A DNA stretch of 64,000 bases from Ignavibacteria bacterium. Its GTDB lineage: Bacteria > Bacteroidota > Ignavibacteria > Tepidaquicellales > Tepidaquicellaceae. The notes beneath the pieces are model-generated. The model did not search any database. It was given only the letters and a program-made list of their open reading frames with translations, and was not told the origin of the DNA. Position numbers and translations under genes: made by a program. Location: NCBI GenBank assembly GCA_016719565.1, contig JADJYU010000005.1, positions 496,001 to 560,000 on the forward strand, given 5' to 3'. Below are positions 19,369 to 28,482 of this stretch, one piece after another (within the stretch, counting starts at the first letter, position 1; the number at the start of each line of letters is the position of its first letter).

Positions 19369-21642
19369 TTAAGGCGTTATCTTTCCTACAAAGTTAAACC
19401 CGTTATTATCAGTAAACACTGCATCTGCAAGATCAATCAACCCGTCTCCGTTTATATCCGTCGGCAGATATCCCAAAGCAAAATTCATAATGTCATTATC
19501 GATAAGACTTCCGTCAGCAAGATCTATTGTACCGTCTTTATCCGCATCTCCGTTATATACCGAATATTTTAAAGGTGAAATATCGATCTGGATCAGATTG
19601 CTGCCGTAAGCCTTTGAAACGGAATCTGTGAAATCGTAATTCAGAACTGAACCTGTGAATTTCTGTCCCGGGGATCTGCTCCATGTTTCTATAGAATTTC
19701 TGTGCTCAAGCTGTATATAATAAGGAGCGTCATTGAATACATTCATAAAGGAAAAAATACCTGCGCCTGACGTATTCAAAACAGATCGCGCAGAATCAAT
19801 CACATCATAAGGTGAAGATGTATTTCTCAGAAATACTGTTACACTGTCCTGAACCATGCTGTTTGAATTTGCATTATAGAATCCCTGTATCAGTGCATTC
19901 AGCGTAAGTGTTTTTACTGAAGCTGTCTGAAGTGTAGTTGTTCCCTGCTTCAGTACAATATCATTGTTCGGATCGAACGTAAGTCCCGCAGGCTGTCTGT
20001 TAAAATTAAATACAAAGCTCTGATAATTTGCGTCATTCATTACCCGGATGCTTGTGTCCGGACCTGAAGTAAAACTGATCTTAACTACAACAGGCATTTT
20101 ATGGAATGGCGTATTAGTCTGTGTCTGTCTGGCAATAAAATTCACGTTCCAGTTTCCGCCTCCTGTATTTACAATACTGTAAAAATTCTGATAAACAGGA
20201 TGGTTTGGCTCCTTCACCCATTGATTTATAAACCATGAAAGATCCTGACCGGCAGCATCGCTTATCTTTGCAGTAAAATCATCAGTGACCGCAGCATTAT
20301 GTTTGAATCCCCCGGTGCTGTCTGTAGCATATGATTTTATAACGCTGAAAAACAAACTGTCTCCCAGTGTATATCTCAGCATATGAAGTACGCATGCGCC
20401 TTTGTAGTATGTGATCTGAGTATTGAACAGTTCGCTTACACTTGGAGTAACGATCGCCCATGAAGGATTATACATAGCCCAGCCCGGATTTCCCGAAAGA
20501 TAACTGTTCGCATCTGCAACTATATCATTTTTGTATGCCGAATATCCGCCGGTATTTTCATACCAGATAGCTTCAAGATATGTGGCGAATCCTTCATTGA
20601 GCCAGATATCAGCCCACGTACCGCAGGTGATCATATCGCCGAACCACTGATGAGCAAATTCATGTGAGACAAGATTTTCGTTCCAGCAGTTTGTGCACAG
20701 ACTTGTCAGTGTTTGATTTTCCATTCCGCCCCAGGTAAACTGACTGTTCAGAGTTGCAAATCCGTTTTTCTCAAAAGCATGTTCCCCGAATTTCTGTGAA
20801 AAATATGTCATCATAGAAAGCACTTTTCCTTTTATTGTAGAAATATTTTCACCTGAATTAAAATAAAATCTTACCGGAACACTGTCAGCAGGATTTGAGA
20901 TCTTATGCCAGTAAACTATATTCAGATTATAATTTGCCTTTCCTGTTAGAACAGTTAAATATGTTGCGACAGGATCTCTGCTTATCCAGTGATAATAGAT
21001 CGTATCGCCAGTAACAAGTGAATCGTTAAGTCTGCCGTTTGAACCGAGTCTGACATTTCCGGGAACTCTTGCCGTAATGTCAACAGTAGCTTTGTCACTC
21101 GGTTTGTCATAACACGGAAACCATTTTCTTGCGCCTTCCGGCTCGCAGTCAGTAAATACAAATCCATTGCTTGCGTAAAAGGCATTATCTGTAACGTTTT
21201 TATGAGAATAATTTATTTTGACTTCTGTTGTCTCTCCTGCAGCATAAGTCCTGTCAAGCTGAATTGTTAATAAATTTGATGAATGCGTAAAACTGACTCC
21301 GGATAAACTTACGGAGTTTATAGTTAATGATGTATTCACCGCATTCAGAATTATTGAGCTCAAAGCGCTGTCAACTCTGAATCTTACAGTTACATTTCCA
21401 TTAAAACTTTTCGGATACGGTGATATAAAACAACTTCTTATATCTACATAAATTTTGTAATCCAGTACATCAAAATTGTGAACCGGAGTATTTGGGGAAT
21501 CAAAATTAAATAAATACGAAAGGTTCGGATTGTTCATCTTTTTCTGTGAACACATGTCCGAACCTTTTGTTAAAATGTCCTGACCTGACGAAACAGTACT
21601 CAATGACATTATTAACACAAGAGTAAGAATGATTTTTTTCAT
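19369..21642 (-). CDS. Secreted M1-family aminopeptidase with dockerin-like tail
   Basis: The 757-residue product has a signal peptide (to about residue 20) and the complete M1 metallopeptidase core: the N-terminal beta domain (DYKIYVDI near 61), the exopeptidase motif as GGMEN at 305-309, the zinc site HEFAH at 327-331 with the third ligand Glu350 in NEGFATYLE, and a following YYKGACVLHML helix with the usual tyrosine. All catalytic residues are present, so it should be an active zinc aminopeptidase outside the cytoplasm. The large C-terminal helical domain of classical M1 enzymes is short or absent; instead residues ~583-757 are the shared cassette (HRNSIETWS, DADKDGTIDLAD, DINGDGLIDLAD, end GKITP). 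It diverges from the membrane protein at 21883. Confidence 0.92.
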   Translation of the reverse strand: MKKIILTLVLIMSLSTVSSGQDILTKGSDMCSQKKMNNPNLSYLFNFDSPNTPVHNFDVLDYKIYVDIRSCFISPYPKSFNGNVTVRFRVDSALSSIILNAVNTSLTINSVSLSGVSFTHSSNLLTIQLDRTYAAGETTEVKINYSHKNVTDNAFYASNGFVFTDCEPEGARKWFPCYDKPSDKATVDITARVPGNVRLGSNGRLNDSLVTGDTIYYHWISRDPVATYLTVLTGKANYNLNIVYWHKISNPADSVPVRFYFNSGENISTIKGKVLSMMTYFSQKFGEHAFEKNGFATLNSQFTWGGMENQTLTSLCTNCWNENLVSHEFAHQWFGDMITCGTWADIWLNEGFATYLEAIWYENTGGYSAYKNDIVADANSYLSGNPGWAMYNPSWAIVTPSVSELFNTQITYYKGACVLHMLRYTLGDSLFFSVIKSYATDSTGGFKHNAAVTDDFTAKISDAAGQDLSWFINQWVKEPNHPVYQNFYSIVNTGGGNWNVNFIARQTQTNTPFHKMPVVVKISFTSGPDTSIRVMNDANYQSFVFNFNRQPAGLTFDPNNDIVLKQGTTTLQTASVKTLTLNALIQGFYNANSNSMVQDSVTVFLRNTSSPYDVIDSARSVLNTSGAGIFSFMNVFNDAPYYIQLEHRNSIETWSRSPGQKFTGSVLNYDFTDSVSKAYGSNLIQIDISPLKYSVYNGDADKDGTIDLADGSLIDNDIMNFALGYLPTDINGDGLIDLADAVFTDNNGFNFVGKITP

Positions 21643-21882
21643 ATTGTATTTTTTAAAAGATTCATGAAAACAATTTATATCATCACTTTTTCTAATACTA
21701 TGACCTGAGTCATTAAATGATTATTTTTATTTTCCTCTTTCAGGTAGTGATCTGCATACTTCTTAAATACCGGATCAAATATTTTAAAATTATACTTTAT
21801 TTATATCGCAGTATATTTAAATTAATTGATAATTTAAAATTGAAAATCGATAATTGATAATTGATAATTTAAAAATCCGGTA

Positions 21883-23472
21883 TTGTCTCTTACTCATTTA
21901 ATCAGGAAATATTTACATGACTCAGTAATTTTTTCTTTTCTAATTATAATGGGATTGAAATTATCCCTGCATATAGAAAAGATCACTGATATAAATAATT
22001 ACGACGATACAGTTTATCTTATGAGGGGAATTACGGTTAACCCTTTTATCAAATCACATCTCGACGGGTTTGTATATTATTTGTGGTTTAATTTTCTTTC
22101 GGTGTTCACACACAGTAATCTAGGCTTGTATTTTCTTAACAACAGTTTACTAATTGTTTTACCGGGGCTGACATTGTTTATTTTTTTAAGAGTGATAAAA
22201 GTTAATTTATTTATTGCCTTTATGACGGCAGCGGTTTTTATGCTTTCCTCCGCAAACATTTTTGTAATACCTTTCATAACAAAATTCGCTCTTTGCTTAA
22301 CATTAGCAGGATTTATAGTTTTATACAGAATAAAATCACATGAGAATAAATTACTGTTCTCTGTCTTTCTGTCAGCCGTACTGCTTTATACAAGACCGGA
22401 ATTTATACTCACGCTAATTGTATCGGTCTCATTTTATGCTGTTTACGTTTTTAAAAATAAATTTGACAGCGCAAGTATTTTTAAAAAATTACTTTCGGTT
22501 GGGTTATTAATTGTTATTATAATATTATTTAATCCTGTATCAAGACATCGCGCTAATGTAGCTTTTACACAGCATTACGCCATGAGTGTTCAACACAGAG
22601 GTGCAGTGGAAAATGAAATGCCGGATAAATTAACAGCTCCTGAAGAAATAATGAGAAAGGATTTTTCTACAGATTATTCTATGACAGAGGCGTTTACAAA
22701 TAATCCCGCTTTATTTTTTGAACACATAGGACAGAATGCTCTCAAACTTGATGAATCTTTAAAGAAAACTTTCCCATACTTTATTTATGAAAAGAAAAAC
22801 ATAGTCTTAAATCATTTTTTTTACATTATATCGCTGGCGATGCTTACCCTTTTCTTTTATTTTCTGATTGTCAGAATTAGGAAAAAGAAATTAAAATCAG
22901 TATTTGAAATATATATTATATACGCGCTGCCTCTTGTTATTTCTATATTCATTTATTATCCCAGGCTTCATTACATCGTATTCATCTTCGCATTTATTTT
23001 AATTTTTCTTTCTTATGAAATTTCGGTGAGAATAAATTCTATTAATATAGTGAGGAAATATTCATTCCATGCAGCAATGGTATTGGGCATAGCACTGGTG
23101 ATCGCAGTTCCGTATCGCGCTGATACTGCGTCGATTCACGAATCACAATGTACTGCAGTTCATACGATTAATTCAATTAACAATTTAAATTTTAATGACA
23201 GAATAAATTTTCTTGCAGCGGGTCCGGGCATTTCGGCTTACATTGAGAAAAACTGGAACATTGTAAAAGATTACACTATAGATGGTCCTTTAGAAAATTT
23301 TATCGGAAAAGATAAAATAAATTTAATTCTTGTTGATGTTTTTTTATTAGATCATCCGGTTTTAATCACTGAAAAAAGTTTAGAAACTATTTTAAAAGAT
23401 TCAAATTTTGTGAAAGTTATTATTCCCGGTTGCAGATCTTTTTTACTTGCTGAAAAAAATCTTCTTAAATAG
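21883..23472 (+). CDS. Multi-pass membrane protein, possible GT-C glycosyltransferase
   Basis: This 529-residue protein has about ten hydrophobic segments spread over residues 15-425 and a soluble C-terminal ~110 residues. An acidic pair in the first external loop (NNYDDTVYL near residue 40) and YTRPEF in a later loop are the arrangement seen in GT-C type lipid-phosphate-sugar glycosyltransferases of this phylum, though no family-defining motif is strong enough to name an acceptor. The start is TTG; an ATG at 21949 is the alternative. It lies where a helical-protein gene would be expected next to the M1 peptidase gene, and the helical gene 23648 follows 175 bp downstream on the same strand. 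Confidence 0.6.
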   Translation: MSLTHLIRKYLHDSVIFSFLIIMGLKLSLHIEKITDINNYDDTVYLMRGITVNPFIKSHLDGFVYYLWFNFLSVFTHSNLGLYFLNNSLLIVLPGLTLFIFLRVIKVNLFIAFMTAAVFMLSSANIFVIPFITKFALCLTLAGFIVLYRIKSHENKLLFSVFLSAVLLYTRPEFILTLIVSVSFYAVYVFKNKFDSASIFKKLLSVGLLIVIIILFNPVSRHRANVAFTQHYAMSVQHRGAVENEMPDKLTAPEEIMRKDFSTDYSMTEAFTNNPALFFEHIGQNALKLDESLKKTFPYFIYEKKNIVLNHFFYIISLAMLTLFFYFLIVRIRKKKLKSVFEIYIIYALPLVISIFIYYPRLHYIVFIFAFILIFLSYEISVRINSINIVRKYSFHAAMVLGIALVIAVPYRADTASIHESQCTAVHTINSINNLNFNDRINFLAAGPGISAYIEKNWNIVKDYTIDGPLENFIGKDKINLILVDVFLLDHPVLITEKSLETILKDSNFVKVIIPGCRSFLLAEKNLLK

Positions 23473-23647
23473 TTTTATTTGACTATAAGTAATTTATATT
23501 ATCAAATTGTCTGATAATTTTTCATGTTGGGAAAAGACATCCCGATATGTATATATTTTCTGATTGTTTGAAAACTGTCCTCAGATTATTTTTAATTTGC
23601 CGGACAGTGGTTTCTTTAACAGATAAATTAATTTTAATTTTATAGTA

Positions 23648-25093
23648 TTGCTGAATACAACATTAGTTGAAATTCTAAGGACATTCACGCGCGAAGAAAT
23701 GAAATCGCTGGAGCTCTTTATCAACTCGCCTTATTTTAACAGAAAATCTATTTTAATTAAGCTTTTTGAAGTTTTAAAAAACTATTATCCGGAATTTACA
23801 GGAAGTAAGTTAAATAGAAATGAAATCTGGATAAAGTTGTATCCGGATAAAAAATTTAATTACGGCGTAATGAAGAATATACTTTATGATCTAACAGGGC
23901 TTGTGCAGAGATTTTTAGCGGAAGAGACTTTTTCTAATAATGAGTTCGCGATAAATTACCGGCTGCTGGAAAAATACTGCAACAAAGGGCTGAAGAAAAT
24001 TTTCCTTTCGAAATATTCAGCTTTTGAAAAAAATCTTAAAGATTCCGGAAACATACCTGATAAATATTTTCAGCTGACGGAACTGCAATGGCTGAAATAT
24101 GAATACACTGATTCACTAAAAGTAAATGACGGCGAAATAGTTTACAGTATAGCTGATAATCTCATTTTTGATTTTCTCATTAACTTATTTAAGATGTATA
24201 ATAATCAGGCGTGTGAGAGAATATCCGTTAACTATTCAGATGACTCAGGACTTTTGGGTAAATTCATTGAGAATTTGAACATTGAAAAAATTATTGAAAG
24301 CTTAAAAATAAAATCAATTGAAAATTATAATGTAATTAATTTATATTATCAGATCTATTTATCACTTTCTGATAACCAGAATGAAAAAAGCTTTTTTCAG
24401 TTTAAGGAATTAATTATTCTGAATGACAAACTCCTTCCTAAAAATGAACAGATAAATTTATATTCATGTCTTACAACAGCTTTGACACAAAATAAAAAGA
24501 TCATAAATAAATTACCTGAGTATAATGAAATTTATAAACTTATGATAGAAAGAGATCTTTTACTAAACGATGAAGGTTTGATCTCAGTAGTTGATTTTAC
24601 TTCGGTTATAAAATTTGCTGCAATGTCCGGGGATTCGGAGTTCATAATAAAATTCATGGATGTATACAAAGACAAGCTCATCCCTTCTTTTAAAACTAAT
24701 ATGGAGAAATATGCAAATGCATATCTTAATTTCTCAAATAGTAATTTCATAAATTCGCTTGAACTTCTTAAAAAAATTAAATTCGATATACCTTCATTCA
24801 AATATGAAATAAGAAATCTTCAGATCATGAACTTCTATGAATTAAAGGATTTTGAATCTCTTGAATATTTACTCGATTCATATAAACATTACGCTTATAA
24901 CAGCAGAACTTTGTCGCTGTCCGCTAAAGTAAATATTCAGAATTTTATTAAATATATTTCGGGATTATGTAAGATCGCAGAGAACAAGAGATCATCAGAG
25001 TTAAAACTTTTACGTAAGGAAATCGAGAATGATAAAATAATTACCAAATACTGGCTGCTCGAAAAATTAAATGAACTGGAAAGCTTAAAGTAA
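23648..25093 (+). CDS. Helical partner-family protein, function unknown
   Basis: A 481-residue helical protein with a TTG start supported by alignment of MLNTTLVEILRTFTREEM with its paralogues. Signatures: NSPYFNRKS near residue 27, FNYGVMKNILYDL near 74, TPR-like helices at about 355-425 (YLNFSNSNFINSLELLKKI, FYELKDFESLEYLLDSYKHY) and the terminal YWLLEKLNELE. No signal peptide. It resembles 13266 more than the others. It is the only intact copy not adjacent to a minus-strand gene start, since the GT-C-like gene intervenes. Confidence 0.85.
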   Translation: MLNTTLVEILRTFTREEMKSLELFINSPYFNRKSILIKLFEVLKNYYPEFTGSKLNRNEIWIKLYPDKKFNYGVMKNILYDLTGLVQRFLAEETFSNNEFAINYRLLEKYCNKGLKKIFLSKYSAFEKNLKDSGNIPDKYFQLTELQWLKYEYTDSLKVNDGEIVYSIADNLIFDFLINLFKMYNNQACERISVNYSDDSGLLGKFIENLNIEKIIESLKIKSIENYNVINLYYQIYLSLSDNQNEKSFFQFKELIILNDKLLPKNEQINLYSCLTTALTQNKKIINKLPEYNEIYKLMIERDLLLNDEGLISVVDFTSVIKFAAMSGDSEFIIKFMDVYKDKLIPSFKTNMEKYANAYLNFSNSNFINSLELLKKIKFDIPSFKYEIRNLQIMNFYELKDFESLEYLLDSYKHYAYNSRTLSLSAKVNIQNFIKYISGLCKIAENKRSSELKLLRKEIENDKIITKYWLLEKLNELESLK

Positions 25094-25192
25094 TATAAAG
25101 TACGATAAATATTAAAATTACAAAAACTTATATTCGATATTTAATTTTATTTTCTTATAACATTGCCCTTTATTTGAAATTTGAAATTGCTC

Positions 25193-28100
25193 TTAAGGAG
25201 TAATTTTACTCACAAAATTAAACGCATTATTATCCGCAAACACACCATCTGTCAGATCTACCAGTCCGTCTCCATTGAGATCACTCACCACATAACCTGA
25301 CATGAAATTAAATGCATCATTATCTATCAGTCCGTTATCAGTCACATCAATCGTGCCGTCCTGATTCACATCACCGCTGTAAAATCCATACAGATTGTAC
25401 GGAGTTGAAGTAAGAAGCTTTTGATTACTGCCGTATGCTTTAGCTGCCGAATCAGTAAAATTAAAATTCGGGTAGACATTCGAAAACAGCTGCGCGGGTC
25501 TGCTCCATGTCTCGATTGAATTGCGGTGTTTGAGAACTAAATAGTAGGTTCCTGACGATGAAGCATTTTCGAAGTAAGAATAAACATACATAAATTGGAG
25601 AAAAGAACTGTATTCATTAACTCCCTTTGAAGAGTCTAAAATATTATACGGCGAAGCTGAATTTCTAATATAAACTCTGATTGTGTCCTGAAATCCATAA
25701 GGAAAAGCGGATTGGGGTCCTTCAAGTGAATAATGGATTACAAGCCAGTAGAATGGATATGAATATTTTAATGTAGTGATGTTATTTCCTGTAATAGAGT
25801 CATAAGTATTCCCCGCAACAAAAAAACAATTTCCCTTTCCTCCGACAATTCCATTATTACTTGTCATACCGCTTGGAGAATTTCCGCTGTAAAAATGACT
25901 GAATACCGTGTTACCGGATTCATTACGTCTTTCAATAAATAACCTTTTACCTTCTTGCTGAGAATAAGAGTTTCCCGCGATATATATGAAATTATCATGC
26001 CATGCAATTGATTTTCCTTCCATATCATAATCCTCTGTAAGATTAGACTCATATATATAATCATAAAAGTTTGTATCGTATCTCGAATAGATCATTCCTA
26101 TCTCATCACTTGACCATTGATCTGCGCCGGTTGCAAAAACATATGTTTTTGAAGGATTTAATGTTAATGAAGTAAAGTATGCTACCCCGCCCATATTCTG
26201 TTCATTTTGATAATGCGACCAGCGCAGTTCTCCGGTTGAATTTAAATATTTAAGCATGATTGCATAAGGTATGGGTGCACCCGAATCCAAACCTCCGCAT
26301 ACATATACATGCCCGTCAACGTCAATTCCTATATCATTTCCAAAATCATTTTGTGACTGATTGCCGTTAAAAATTTTTACCCATTGCTGAATTCCTGAGA
26401 CTCCGCTGTATTTGATCGTCGCCATATCTTTGTTTGTCCCTGCGCCGTCACTAAATCCTGTAACAAATACATTAAGATTTTTGTCCAGAGTTATCGCATT
26501 CGCAATATCATTTCCTCCCGGTATTGCGCCGTGAGTTCTCGTCCATTGCTCCACACCTGAAGAGTTATATTTAACTGTAATGTAATCCAGATTGCCTGAG
26601 ATGTTTGTAAGCTGACCTGTAATGTAAACGTTTCCTAAAGTATCAACTATGATATCATTACCCTCATCATCGCCATGATTAGAATATGTTCCGCTTGCTG
26701 TAACAAACCATATCGCATTTCCGTTTGAATCCAGCTTACCGGTGCAGATCTCATTTTTACTTGATGGGTGCGCATATACTGTCCCCGTAAAATATACAAA
26801 ACCGTTTGAATCAACAGTAATAGCTTTTCCTTCGTCATATGCATTGTATCCTGCAAACGTACCTCCTCTGTTATATATCCATTTCTGATTTCCCTGCGGG
26901 TCATATTTTACAATAACAATATTATCGCCGCCCTGACCTGTTTTGGATTTTCCTACGCTGTATACATTTCCGTTTCTGTCCTTTGCAATTCCGTTTGACC
27001 TGTCTTCAATTATCTGCGCACCGTTAAATTTTGTTGTCCATAGCTGAACTCCTGCTGAATTATATTTGATTGTCCCGATATCTGTGCCCGAATTTCCTGT
27101 GTTACCGGTTACAATTAAATTTCCGCTGTTGTCAAGCGCCATTGAATTTGCAGCGTCAAACTCACCGACCGTAACATCATACTCTCTTGTCCATACTACA
27201 TCGCCGTTAGTATTGTATTTCATTGTTAAATATTTTCCGAAGTAAGAATTATCAGACACACCCGTCAGATAGATATTTCCCGCATTATCACAGACAATAT
27301 CTTTCACGATGTCTGAATATCCTCCCGGACCTGAATATGTTCTTACCCATTTTTGTACGCCGTTCGAATCATATTTTACTGTATGTATATTTTGATAAGA
27401 GCCGACATAGCTCATGCCTGATACGAAAATGTTTTCATTTCCGTCGATGGCCATTACCTGCCCAAGGTCCCCGGTATTTACTCCTGCATTATATTTCTTT
27501 GTCCAGATAGTATCTCCCGTAACAGGATTGTATTTGATGGTCAGATAATCGAAATGTCCTGGCGCAGTGTAATACTCGCCTGTAATATATATCTTTCCGG
27601 AATTTCCAATCTTAATGCTTCTTGCAGTACTTGTATAAGTCTCAGCAGTCTTATACATTTTCAGCCATTGAAGCGCTCCGGCTGTATTGTATTTGAATGT
27701 CAGATAATATTTTGAGTTGCTCGTGTCACAGCTTCCTGTTGCGTATAAATTTCCGGCCGCATCAATGGCCATGTCGTTTGCCTGTGAATATGTATACCCT
27801 GACGGTATTGGGACAACAGTATTAAAAATAAATGTACCGGATGAATCTAATTTCGCCACAAATGGATTTGACGAAATACCACCGGTAATATAGCAATTTC
27901 CGGATGCATCAGTAATTAATTTGGCAACAAAATCACCCTGAGTTCCCGGATCATAATTTCTTTGCCAGATCTGATTACCGCTGTCATCATATTTAATAAT
28001 GGTTATATATTGAGAGCCGCTGGTGTATACTTCACCTGCTGTGTATATGAAGGTCTTTGTTCCCATTCTGCAGGTAGCGATAGATTTTCCGACTTCGGAT

Positions 28101-28381
28101 GTATAATCAGGTGAGAGATTATAAGTCCTCGCCCATTGATACTGTCCCGAGGAATTATACTTTACTGTTACCATATCAGTCTCGGAATATCCTTTGCTGT
28201 GTGAGCCCGTGACGTATATATTTCCTGATGAATCAGTTGCAATATCATATGCAGTCTGGCTGCTCGCGCCAATACTGAATTTGTTTGCCCATTCTAAAGT
28301 TGTCTGGCTGAAACTGATATTACTGAATGCGCCAATAAATATTGCGGCTGCTAAAAAACAACTTAATTTTAGTTTTTTCAT
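25193..28381 (-). CDS. Secreted SBBP beta-propeller protein with dockerin-like tail
   Basis: The 1,062-residue product has a signal peptide (MKKLKLSCFLAAAIFIGAFS, cleavage near SFSQ). Residues ~27-880 are about sixteen SBBP-type blades, each reading roughly GNxYVTG, then a KYNSSG and a QWxRxY element, enough for two propellers. The last ~180 residues are the cassette (HRNSIETWSR, DVNQDGTIDVTD, DLNGDGLVDLTD, end SKITP). It is co-directional with 28483-30177, 101 bp upstream, whose propeller is built from the same blades but which ends in a T9SS tail, so the two may be co-transcribed. Binding role at the surface is inferred from architecture only. Confidence 0.85.
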   Translation of the reverse strand: MKKLKLSCFLAAAIFIGAFSNISFSQTTLEWANKFSIGASSQTAYDIATDSSGNIYVTGSHSKGYSETDMVTVKYNSSGQYQWARTYNLSPDYTSEVGKSIATCRMGTKTFIYTAGEVYTSGSQYITIIKYDDSGNQIWQRNYDPGTQGDFVAKLITDASGNCYITGGISSNPFVAKLDSSGTFIFNTVVPIPSGYTYSQANDMAIDAAGNLYATGSCDTSNSKYYLTFKYNTAGALQWLKMYKTAETYTSTARSIKIGNSGKIYITGEYYTAPGHFDYLTIKYNPVTGDTIWTKKYNAGVNTGDLGQVMAIDGNENIFVSGMSYVGSYQNIHTVKYDSNGVQKWVRTYSGPGGYSDIVKDIVCDNAGNIYLTGVSDNSYFGKYLTMKYNTNGDVVWTREYDVTVGEFDAANSMALDNSGNLIVTGNTGNSGTDIGTIKYNSAGVQLWTTKFNGAQIIEDRSNGIAKDRNGNVYSVGKSKTGQGGDNIVIVKYDPQGNQKWIYNRGGTFAGYNAYDEGKAITVDSNGFVYFTGTVYAHPSSKNEICTGKLDSNGNAIWFVTASGTYSNHGDDEGNDIIVDTLGNVYITGQLTNISGNLDYITVKYNSSGVEQWTRTHGAIPGGNDIANAITLDKNLNVFVTGFSDGAGTNKDMATIKYSGVSGIQQWVKIFNGNQSQNDFGNDIGIDVDGHVYVCGGLDSGAPIPYAIMLKYLNSTGELRWSHYQNEQNMGGVAYFTSLTLNPSKTYVFATGADQWSSDEIGMIYSRYDTNFYDYIYESNLTEDYDMEGKSIAWHDNFIYIAGNSYSQQEGKRLFIERRNESGNTVFSHFYSGNSPSGMTSNNGIVGGKGNCFFVAGNTYDSITGNNITTLKYSYPFYWLVIHYSLEGPQSAFPYGFQDTIRVYIRNSASPYNILDSSKGVNEYSSFLQFMYVYSYFENASSSGTYYLVLKHRNSIETWSRPAQLFSNVYPNFNFTDSAAKAYGSNQKLLTSTPYNLYGFYSGDVNQDGTIDVTDNGLIDNDAFNFMSGYVVSDLNGDGLVDLTDGVFADNNAFNFVSKITP

Positions 28382-28433
28382 TTTAATAAATTTTACTTAT
28401 TATAAAAAATTTAAAATTCTGTTCAATTATATT

Positions 28434-28479
28434 GCTAACTATTAACTATTAACTGTTAACTATTAACTATTAACTGTTT
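28434..28479. repeat. Short heptanucleotide tract between two propeller genes
   Basis: About six units of CTATTAA/CTGTTAA lie just after the stop of 28483-30177 and 50 bp before the start of 25193-28381. It is the same heptamer as at 17535 but with substitutions, so it may be an older tract. Confidence 0.85.
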
Positions 28480-28482
28480 AAA

